From: Clarkia xantiana subsp. parviflora
Lineage: Eukaryota; Streptophyta; Magnoliopsida; Myrtales; Onagraceae
Direction of reading: 5' to 3'
Assembly: GCA_036873135.1 (NCBI GenBank)
Contig: JAPTYO010000002.1
Coordinates: forward strand, 23,338,452 to 23,402,451
DNA: 64,000 nt
The position numbers were made by a program, and so were the translations under genes. Under the pieces are notes generated by a model. It saw only the letters and a program-made list of their open reading frames with translations. It did no database searches and was not told the origin of the DNA. Shown one piece after another: positions 22,623-31,035 of this stretch (positions are counted from its first letter, which is position 1; each line of letters starts with the position of its first letter).

Positions 22623-24728
22623 TGTAAACACCTGATTTTGGACAGGGGTCGGAAAATACCGTGACGTGTGGAACCGAATCGGGAATAATCGAGCGATCAG
22701 AATAACCCAAATAAAATAGTAGTAAAATATAGTAGTATTATTATTAAGAAAAAAATAAAAAAAATAAAAATTAAGCTTAGGTATAGTTATAGTATCACAT
22801 AATATGTGATATATATATATATATATATAGTTTTTTTTTTTTTTTTAAAAAAAAAAAGATGAATGGTCGTTGATATGGAAAGGCCACGTCCCACCCCTAT
22901 CCCCCCACCTCTCCCCCCACCTCTCCCCCATGCTCTGTTTACCCACTCCCTGTCCATAGCAACTCCCATACTTCAAAGAGTGACAGTATCGAAAGGGGGG
23001 GGGGGGGGCTGAGTATTAAGCAAAAAAATCAAAGAGAGCCTAAGTGAGAGTGCTGAGTTTGAGAGTGTAATATACATTACTCACTCGATAACTTGTGGTT
23101 CAGTTCCACGCGTCACGACATTTTACCCGGAAACAACCATATGTAAGTACCGCTTAATCAAAAGTTGTATTTACATTTCAAGTATAAATAAAGTGCAAGT
23201 TGGTTAAAGACCCATCACTTTCAATGTAGCGTTTGATTTATTTTCCGTTCTTTCATTTTGCACTATATATTATGTATTTCTATTAGGGTTAATAGGTCTT
23301 TTGGTCCATGATGTTTGACAATTTTTGGGTTTTGGTCAATGATGTTTTTTTTACCTAGTTTTGGTAACATATGTTTGCAGATTTTTTCTAGTTTTGGTCC
23401 GACCGTTACATTCCGTCCATTTTTTACATGCACAAGTCACGTGATCCACCCTAAACTTTCAATTTTATTCAATTTAGTCCCTCTAATACTTTTCTAACAT
23501 TTTTTTTGTTCAATTTAGTCCCGAAGTTTCAAAAATACAATCGGACCTATTGTCCAATTGGGGTCAATTTTGAAACTTCGGGACTAAATTGAACAAAAAA
23601 AAAGGTTAAGAAAGTATTAGAGGGACTAAATTTAAAGTTTAGAGTGGATCACGTGACTTGAACATGTCAAAAAATGGACGGAATGTACCGGTTAGACCAA
23701 AACTAGAAAAAATCTGCAAACTTATGGTACCAAAACTAGGTTAAAAAAAACATCATTGACCAAAACCCAAAAGGTGTCAAACATCATGGACCAAAAGACC
23801 TGTTAACCCTTTCTATTATCTACAAGTTTTTTATATATCTGTTTTACTTATTTTTCATTTATATTATATATAAGTTTTATATATATTATATTACTTATTG
23901 TCATTTACTTATGTGTTTATACATTATTAATTCATATATCTTTTTATTTCACTTATTTGTCATTTATATTACCTTTAAGTTTTATATATGTACATATTGC
24001 ATATTTTTCATATTTCATCTATAAGTTTTATATGTGTTTGTATTACTTTGTTTGTCTCAAAACCTTACTAAGTGTTACAAATCAGTCCAGTGAAGTTCAG
24101 GGTCATTTTAACATGTTTGAAAAGTTGTTTGCAGTTCAGCCCCGAACTTTGTCGATTGTTACATTTTAACCCAGGATCTTTCTTAGTGTCCCCAAATCTT
24201 TGTCAATTGTTACAAATCATTCCAGGGAAGTTCAATGGCCATTTGTACACATTTTAAAGTCATCTTCAGTTCATTCATGAATTTTTTGATAATTTCGGCC
24301 CCTAAACATTTTGATAATTACAATTTGGCCCTAATTTTCTTGATAATTGCAACTCGGCCATGAACTTTGTGATACTTGCAATTCAGCCCTCAAAGTGGAT
24401 ATTTTAGTGGAAAATTAAACAAGACAAGACAAGCCAAAGTACCGAAAGGGCGGATTTATAGCTTGCGAGCTTTTAATACGTAATCAAACCCCCGAACCCG
24501 AACCTCTGGGCGCATACCATTTCAAACCCTAGGATGTCAGTATCATGTACCATAGGCAAATTTAGGATTCCGATTAGCCTTTAATTAATCGGTGGCGACT
24601 CTTTCATTTTTTCCACGATTCGGTTGATAATTACATATTCGACCGATCCCGACGTTCGCCGATCCAAATACCATATTTTTCAAAACCTGCTCTTTTCAGA
24701 GAGCGTTGGCCGGATCCGACGTGCGACA
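22623..24728 (+). repeat. 3' LTR of the outer gypsy, with a foldback insertion
   Basis: TGTAAACACC to GTGCGACA, 2106 bp, of which 533 bp is a foldback element with its TSD. It matches the two halves of the 5' LTR. It lacks the TATA-box segment found at 6370-6425. Runs of G (about 23000) and of T or A (about 22830) mark local slippage. Confidence 0.85.
23286..23810. mobile_element. Foldback element with long inverted repeats, copy 1
   Basis: 525 bp that is largely one imperfect palindrome. The ends are GGGTTAATAGGTCTTTTGG and its complement CAAAAGACCTGTTAACCCT. The 8-bp TSD TTCTATTA is exact on both sides, and the uninterrupted site is present in the 5' LTR at about 16085. No coding sequence. 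The 8-bp duplication would fit hAT-type or another 8-bp-duplicating transposase; the superfamily is not assigned. Confidence 0.9.
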
Positions 24729-24733
24729 AAAAG

Positions 24734-26560
24734 AAGACTAAATAATATTTCAAGTGTTGTTATCTTGAAGAGTTTTTATCTCTAGCTTCATGGCTTCTAC
24801 CCTTTGATCCTGAGCAGCTTATTCATATGTTATTGGCTCAATGTCCTTTGAGAAATTGATGAGATGACAGTAATATGGCGACTTAACATGCTTGTAACAA
24901 ATGTAGTCTTATATAGGGCAATGAAAAAAGAAGACCATCTAATAATTTGCATGCCAAATAGAAACTCGTGTCACTCTAGTGCTATGCCTAGGTATAGAGT
25001 CAGAAACAACAGGTAATCTCTCTTCTTGTTCAACTGATTCATCAACAAGTTGAACATTTGAATCAGTGGGTTGCTCAACAGATGATTCAAAGATCATTTC
25101 TTTATCATATTCATCCATAGCAGTTGATGTTAAGAAATGGTATGAAGAGTTAGTGGTTTCAGAGTAGGTAAAATGAAAAATGCTTTCATGAAAAATCACA
25201 TCCCTACTGACAAATCGGGTTTTCTTCTCCAAATTTAAGAGAATGTAACCCTTTCGTGTAGTTGAGTAACCAATGAAAACTGCAGGAATAGACCTTGGAG
25301 CAAATTTATCATGGTTATTAGGATTTCCAACTTAACAAAGACATCCAAAAACCTTTAGATGTTGAAGATAAGGAACTTTATTATTAAACAACTTATATGG
25401 AGATTTATTCTTCAAAACTGAAGAAGTGATATTGATTAGGTAACAAACTGTATTAACACAGAATTCCCAATAGTGGATGGGCAAATGAGCTTGGAAACTC
25501 AATGCTCGAGCAATCTCTAATTGATGTCTATGTCTTCTTTTCACGATACCATTCTGTTGGGGAGTATAAACGCAAGTATTCTGGTGAATGATTCCTAACT
25601 GGCGAATAAAGACTTGCAGTGATCATTAAAGAATTCTGATCTATTATCAGTTCTTATCACTTTGATAGCTTTATCAAACCGAGTCTTCATTAGGATAAGG
25701 AAGTTTTTCAACAATATATGGACATCACTCTTGTGTTTGAAAGAGAAAATCAAAGTGAACCTTGAATGATCATCCACTATAGTAAGGAAGAAATGATTAC
25801 CATTGAAAGAAACTTAACGATATGATCCCCAAGCACCAATGTGCAACAAATCAAACACAATATAAGTACGATTATTACTTAAAGGGAAATGTAGCCTTGT
25901 TTGTTTGGCTAAATGGGACACATGACATACATCCATAGAATTTTCCTTACTCAAAAAAGGTTTAAGATTTTCAAACAACCCTAACTTCGATAGACCAACA
26001 TGGCCTAATCGATAATGCCATAGCTTAACATCTTCATTATTAGCTATACAACCAGAAACATGAAAAGAGCTATGCTTAAAGTCTTCTCTTCTAAATATGT
26101 AAAGTCCACCCTAGTCACCAAGACCTTTCCACTAGAGAATTCCTGAAATTGAACCAAATCAGGATAGAAAGAAACTGAATAATGTAAACCTTTTTCAGTT
26201 TTGAAATGGACAGTAGACTATATGTGAAGTTGGGTACATGAAACAAATCCCTAAGGAAATGTCCTGAAGAAAACATATAAGATCCAGTGTTTTGAATAAC
26301 TACAACATCTCCATCAGGCAGCTGAACTCCTCTTGACTCACCATTATAAGGATTCACATCAGTTAACCAATCAACACGTGGTGTTATATGATTAGTTGCA
26401 CATATCAATAATCCAGCAATCACTAACAAGTTTGTTTGACATGAAAGAATATATACCTTCCATATGTACTTGAGGAGTCACATTTTTTTTATGAAGAAGC
26501 TTGAATAGACTCTAAAGCTTGCATAAGTTTCTTAATCTGATATCATAAATCTTTGGAAAA
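24734..26560 (-). pseudogene. copia protease-region and integrase remnant
   Basis: On the - strand from 26430 comes PRVDWLTDVNPYN and VPNFTYSLLSISKL, as in the copia gag-pre-integrase region. Integrase pieces follow: 25777-25595 with MDDHSRFTLIFSF and RTDNRSEFFN, and 25544-25332 with LPIHYWEFCVNTVCYLIN and LKVFGCLC. The linker at 25232-24939 (SRDVIFHES and PRHSTR) leads to ITYE-AAQDQRVEAMKLEIK near 24860-24770. The copia frame then breaks off at the gypsy insertion and resumes at 6010. Stops between blocks make it non-functional. Confidence 0.85.
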
Positions 26561-26633
26561 AACAACAATTTAAGTTTTTATTCTTGACAAATTTTATGTT
26601 ATTATGTTTAACTTGTATATATTCACTACAAGA

Positions 26634-26850
26634 ATACCCCTCTATTAAAACGAACTTTGGCACGGGGTGTTATGCCGTTGGAAATAGACACGTCAGTTAC
26701 TTCGAATTTTCCACGGGCATCAATTTAAAAAGGAGTCGGACACGGGATTGGGCCCGTTGCAAATTATCACGGCCTTCTTCACAGATTGTCCACAAGTTTG
26801 TACAATCTGTGCACTTTGCACGTGCCCTCGTCGAATTTGCCACGGGGAGG
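26634..26850 (+). mobile_element. Single terminus of a CACTA-type DNA transposon
   Basis: CACTACAAGAATACCCC is a typical CACTA terminal motif. It is followed by subterminal repeats built on CACGGG and GCCCGTTGCAAATT. No matching end (TTCTTGTAGTG) was found downstream, so this is a fragment. It marks where the second copia stops. Confidence 0.6.
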
Positions 26851-26882
26851 AAAGTATAATTTCATTTAAAAAATAAATGTTT

Positions 26883-26966
26883 GACTGAAGAGTTGAACCT
26901 GCAACATTTTTATTTTTAAGGCTAAATGTAAACCTGGTCACATTTCCACTGAGCTAAACAACTCAC
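26883..26966 (-). repeat. Possible tRNA-related sequence (SINE head)
   Basis: On - it contains TAGCTCAGTGG (A-box-like, 26956-26946) and GGTTCAACTC (B-box-like, 26899-26890), spaced about 46 bp apart. It does not fold as a full tRNA by eye because the middle is AT-rich. It may be a SINE head or chance. Confidence 0.35.
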
Positions 26967-26999
26967 TACGAGTTTATTGCGTAAAACTTGATTTTATAC

Positions 27000-27345
27000 T
27001 TATATTTCCAGTGCTGCAATGTAAAATGCTAATTATTTAACGTATAGTCATGTATTAAGGTATATAAGTGAAATTAATGTATGATATTAAGTTATATTAA
27101 TTGATTTAGACTTTACTAATAATTTAAGGTATAGTTGCGAATTAAAATATAGTAATTGATTTGGACTATATTAGTGAATTAAGGTATACAAGTGAATTAA
27201 TATATATAAGTGATTTAAGGTATAGTCGTGTATTAATATAAATAAATGAAATTAATGTATGGTATTGAGTAAAGTTATATTAATTGATTTAGACTTTACT
27301 AATGAATTAATGCATATTAGTGAATTAATGTATAGTAATTGATTC
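27000..27345. repeat. AT-rich degenerate tandem repeat
   Basis: The phrases GAATTAATGTATA and TTAATTGATTTAGACTTTACT recur. No gene is seen. Confidence 0.5.
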
Positions 27346-27638
27346 ATACTTTTACACACCCCTTCATTGTGGAAAAAGAATAGAGAAATAAATAGTTCTA
27401 ACCAAATTAAATAACGACAATCACAAAAATATGAATCTGACACTATTTTTGTCATGTTAAGATGTGTTTTAGGTAGAAAAGAAAAAGGAAGAAGTAGAAC
27501 CACTTATTGATGTTTAGAACAGGTTACCTACATGCTCCTACAACCCTAGCTTGATGATGAATTGAATAATTGTTCATTTTAGATAGACGTGGATCTCTCT
27601 CATTGTTCTAACAAGACATGATTGATGATATGATTAGG

Positions 27639-27698
27639 GTACTAGCAGGAATCGAATACGGGTTTGTACTGTGGTAGGGTACTTGTACCAACTGGTGC
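27639..27698 (-). repeat. tRNA-Gly-like sequence with a shortened D arm (SINE or pseudogene)
   Basis: On the - strand it starts GCACCAGTTGGTACAAGTAC, then CCCTACCACAGTAC and TATTCGATTCCTGCTAGT. This follows plant tRNA-Gly (GCACCAGTGG start, TTCGATTCC B box), but about 10 nt of the D arm are missing and the acceptor stem is imperfect. Not a functional tRNA. Confidence 0.6.
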
Positions 27699-27911
27699 AT
27701 GTTGGAATATTTTTGTTATTTTAACTATAATAATAAGTAGAATGGAACAAAATATGAACAACTGAGCATCTAATACGGGGGCGTTTGGATTGAACAATTG
27801 TACCACTACGTGGGCGTTTGAATGGACGTAATGTGGGATTACAATTAATGTGAGCTACGTAATAAAATGTTAGATTATAGTGTTTGGTTGTGCTGTAATG
27901 TGGAATGTAAT

Positions 27912-28496
27912 TATGGCTGGCAATTTGTGACACTACACGATAGCACGACACGAACACGAACTAAAAAATCTGTGTTTGTGTAAGGATATGACAGAACGAT
28001 AACACGAACACGATTAACACGATATAATTTACGTGTCGTGTTCTTGTTTATGTGTCACAATACGACACGTACGATAGCACGATAAAGTTATGCTACTAAA
28101 GTTCCAACTCTTGAGTATTTTTTGAAAAAATTATTATTTAATATCTTTCAAAACTCCATTAAGTGGTTTAACTTTTAGAGTTTATAACATATATTACAAA
28201 TTTAAGAAACTGACATGTTAATTCATAGTTTTTTGCTTTATGAATTTCATTATTTTGATTTTTTTTTTCTTAAAGATCTCGTATAGAGATGTACAGTTGA
28301 ATAACTTAACACAACACGATAGCACGACACGAACACGCACGTCACGAAAAATTAAGTGTAGTGTTCATGTTTGTAAAACGTGGCACGATAAGCTTACTGT
28401 GCGTGTTCGTGTTCAGTAGGTTTAACACGACACGACTACTGACACGCACGATAGCACACACGATAGCACACACGATAGCACGAATTGCCACCCCTA
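27912..28496. mobile_element. hAT-like non-autonomous element
   Basis: 585 bp, ends TATGGCTGGCAATT and AATTGCCACCCCTA, an imperfect inverted repeat of the TAGGGGTGGCAA type known from plant hAT elements. The 8-bp TSD AATGTAAT is exact (27904-27911 and 28497-28504). The interior is rich in CACGACACGAACACG repeats. No transposase. Confidence 0.8.
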
Positions 28497-28527
28497 AATG
28501 TAATGTTAGATTACAGTGTCAGGTATG

Positions 28528-29293
28528 TGATGGATATGTGCCCAATTCGAGTTCGTATTTATATTTCGGGCCTCGTAAACACGTCAAAATTACATCTCGG
28601 TTTGAAAAACGTCTCCCAAAGGGTCAAAACGGTCCGGAAACGCATTTACGCGCGTCCGGACCGGACCTCCGGATTGCTTGCAATCCGGACCTCGCCGAAT
28701 TGCCCAAATTCGACGAGGTCCGGATTGAATTGCGGGTATCGTGCGATTACCGTTTCCGCGATTACCGTTACGTGTAGAGAAGTCAAGTTCGCGCATTACC
28801 AATATGGATGACGGTTACCGCTTGCTTTTGAACCGTCATCAAACCGCTTTAAAACCGGGTCCGGTCCCAAGGAAGCCTATAAATAGGAGGCCTTGGCCAC
28901 CCATTTTCACACATCCTCTCATTTGCCCAACTTTGGTATTTTGAGCTCTGACTTCTCTCTAGAAATATTTTCTCTCTCTAGAATTACTCTTTTAGCCCTA
29001 TAGTGACTTAAGCTTCGGAGAGGGCTCCGCTAGCACCACCCCCCCTCTCCGTGCTAGCACCGGTCCTTTGTGCAGGAATCGTCGTCCAGACATCCGGATT
29101 TGTGCACAGACCACCGCCTTCCGAGACTCAGACATCCCTTTGAGACACAACCGCGCCTTGAGACACAGACCTTTCCGGGACCCAACCGAACACTCGTCAG
29201 TGGCACAGAACCTCTTTCAGACGAAGGGTTACAGCCCGAAAACCCGCTCAACCATACGCGTCCCCACGACCCAGTTCATCCAGGACGCCAACA
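28528..29293 (+). repeat. 5' LTR of the gag-only gypsy
   Basis: 766 bp and very similar to 47202-47972. Most differences are a few transitions plus a rewritten hairpin segment at about 28665-28735. Confidence 0.9.
28877..28886 (+). promoter_or_regulatory. TATA box of the gag-only gypsy LTR
   Basis: CTATAAATAG followed by GAGGCC. It is repeated in the 3' LTR at 47549-47558. Transcription would start about 30 bp downstream near CACCCATTTTC. Confidence 0.65.
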
Positions 29294-29311
29294 TTGGCGC
29301 CATCTACGTGA
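29294..29311 (+). other. Primer-binding site of the gag-only gypsy
   Basis: TTGGCGCCATCTACGTG follows directly after the LTR end CCAACA. TTGGCGCC-type sites are usual in plant gypsy elements. Confidence 0.7.
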
Positions 29312-29343
29312 TTCGAACAAAAAGCTACCATACCGCAAAGACA

Positions 29344-31035
29344 ATGCACGAGACCGATGACACCAACTTGGAGTATGTTGACATAAAGGATTCCGCCTTT
29401 GACGATGTCATTGATTTCTCATCAAAAAACAAGGAGCACAGCGCATACCACAACGCCTTGCCCATAACCTCGCAGAAGCCGATAAAAAGACAACTTGGAT
29501 CCTTCCACATCCCTGTTGCCACATCCAATGCTTTCTTCACTCCAACAAGAAATGCATTCTCCGCACAATGCAACCAAGGAGCTTTCCAGTACAAAGGTGT
29601 CAACCCGTCACCTCCTTTGCCTCCAATTAACGAACAAGTTGAGACGATAGGGACAAAGTCTCGAGTCACAAGTCATCAAGACACACTGCACCAAAGAATA
29701 GAGGAGCAATGCACGAAAGGTACCTTCCAGTACCAACAGCCAAGGCACGAAGCTGCACGCTCATGCAACATGTACGTGATAGAACAACACCAAAAAGAGA
29801 CATGGAAACAACCCCCAAAGCAGAATCAAGCAAAACCGCCCTCAAGCGGTCAGCAAGGAAGAAATTGGCAGCCTCAGCCAAGAAGACCTCTTCAAGGAAA
29901 TTTCCAGAAGCCAAAAGGAGTAAACCTCATTGACTACATCCCTTTGAAAGCCCCGCCATCCGAAATATTGAAAGAGATGAAGGATGCAAAAATGTGGAAA
30001 GCACCGAGCAATTTCAGAAACGGCCCGTTGGGGAAAGACAAAAACAAGTGGTGTGAATACCACGAGGTCTTCGGCCACAAGACGAACAGTTGTGCCAGCC
30101 TGCGTTTCCGCATTAACAGCTTCGTCCTCAAAGGTAAATTAAAGCAATTCACCGATCAAGGCGACAGCCCTCCAAAGAAGACTCAAGCAGAGTCATCCAA
30201 AATACACAAAGAAGGTCCTTCCACAAGGACAAGCCAAGACGATACTGACATCTGTCACAAGGAGGGACGGAAAAAACCTGCTAGTGACGACGACGTCCCA
30301 ATCACGAGATTGACAACAAGAACCTTGAAGGCAATAATTGAAAAAGAGATACATGTTTCCTGGGAAAATAGACAACCGCGACAAAAGAGGTCGTTCCAGT
30401 CAGATGCCCAAAGGCTCAAAGATACCAATCTCGCCATATGTGTTCCTTTGAACACACCGTTGTCTGTCATCCTGAAAGAAATGAAGGAGACCAAGCTGTG
30501 GAAGAAACCCTTTAAATTCCGCAATGGCCCACTGGGAAAAGATGAAAGCAAATGGTGCGAGAATCACGAAGTATATGGCCATGAGACAGACAGCTGTGTC
30601 AGCTTAAAATTTCATGTAAACAGCTTGATCTTAGAAGGAAAAATGATAAAGTATATCGACCATGGCAATAAGCATCAAAGGAAGCCTCGTGTGAAGTCTT
30701 CAGGAAAAGGCAAGGGAAAAGAAAAGTCGGATGATAATCCACCTATCACCAAACGCCAGAAAAACAACGTCACTTATGGAACCAATTGTGACAACTTGTA
30801 CAATCTTTGGAGTATGAATGCAGAAGAAGAAAATCTCAAACTCCCAGAAAACAAACCTCACCGCCCACTTGAGTCAACGACTGCCTTCCTTGGCAAAGAT
30901 GTTGAAGAACAACACAAGCAAAGTAAAACTTGGGGGCATGACATCAACTTTTGTCCATCCTCAAAAGGGGAGATTGAAGAGCTCAACACGCTAGATGCAT
31001 TGAGAAACTATGTGGCACGTGGCAAAATCAACTAG
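29344..31035 (+). CDS. gag-like protein with repeated zinc-knuckle module, 563 aa
   Basis: The open frame extends upstream into the LTR (from 29068), but the first ATG after the primer site is 29344, beginning MHETDDTNLEYVDIKD, so this start is chosen. Near residue 235 is KWCEYHEVFGHKTNSC and near residue 403 is KWCENHEVYGHETDSC, each a C-x2-H-x4-H-x4-C knuckle like that of plant gypsy nucleocapsids. Each is preceded by a VPLN-PLS-ILKEMK-type segment and RNGPLGKD, and followed by an NS-LEGK segment. A third degenerate copy without its first Cys lies near the C-terminus (WGHDINFCPSSKGEIEEL). The usual capsid helices are not recognisable in the first 170 residues, which are rich in Gln, Lys, Pro and Ser. 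There is no protease or pol after the stop. The protein could bind nucleic acid and package the RNA of this element, which is an inference. Confidence 0.75.
   Translation: MHETDDTNLEYVDIKDSAFDDVIDFSSKNKEHSAYHNALPITSQKPIKRQLGSFHIPVATSNAFFTPTRNAFSAQCNQGAFQYKGVNPSPPLPPINEQVETIGTKSRVTSHQDTLHQRIEEQCTKGTFQYQQPRHEAARSCNMYVIEQHQKETWKQPPKQNQAKPPSSGQQGRNWQPQPRRPLQGNFQKPKGVNLIDYIPLKAPPSEILKEMKDAKMWKAPSNFRNGPLGKDKNKWCEYHEVFGHKTNSCASLRFRINSFVLKGKLKQFTDQGDSPPKKTQAESSKIHKEGPSTRTSQDDTDICHKEGRKKPASDDDVPITRLTTRTLKAIIEKEIHVSWENRQPRQKRSFQSDAQRLKDTNLAICVPLNTPLSVILKEMKETKLWKKPFKFRNGPLGKDESKWCENHEVYGHETDSCVSLKFHVNSLILEGKMIKYIDHGNKHQRKPRVKSSGKGKGKEKSDDNPPITKRQKNNVTYGTNCDNLYNLWSMNAEEENLKLPENKPHRPLESTTAFLGKDVEEQHKQSKTWGHDINFCPSSKGEIEELNTLDALRNYVARGKIN

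Larger units (their letters stand above)
6016..24728 (+). mobile_element. Ty3/gypsy LTR retrotransposon, internally deleted, split by a nested element
   Basis: It is flanked by the exact 5-bp TSD AAAAG. The LTRs begin TGTAAACAC and end GTGCGACA. The 5' LTR is split (6016-6700 and 16058-17014) and is followed by the primer-site-like TTTTGGCGACTCTGCTGG at 17015. The 3' LTR is 22623-24728, preceded by the purine tract AAAGAAGGGCAAC. The 5.6-kb interior holds only a broken integrase plus several tandem-repeat blocks; gag, protease and reverse transcriptase are not recognisable. The integrase C-terminal type and repeat-rich interior suggest the Tat/Ogre or Athila side of gypsy, which is an inference. 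Confidence 0.85.
4388..26600 (-). mobile_element. Second Ty1/copia element, - strand, split by a nested gypsy element
   Basis: The copia frame can be followed on the - strand from about 26560 down to 24734, then jumps to 6010 and continues to 4626. The intervening 6016-24728 is a gypsy insertion flanked on both sides by AAAAG (6011-6015 and 24729-24733). Removing the insertion and one AAAAG rejoins the linker just before reverse transcriptase in the same frame. The element has protease or pre-integrase remnants, integrase, reverse transcriptase, RNase H and a short 3' LTR. The 5' LTR is missing beyond about 26600, where a CACTA-type end begins at 26634. Confidence 0.8.

Noticed and set aside
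29068..29343. Upstream extension of the gag-like ORF into the LTR
   Set aside because: The frame is open across the LTR end and primer site, but these positions lie within and just after the LTR. The 3' LTR copy is likewise open there, so openness is not evidence of translation. The first ATG after the primer site is used.
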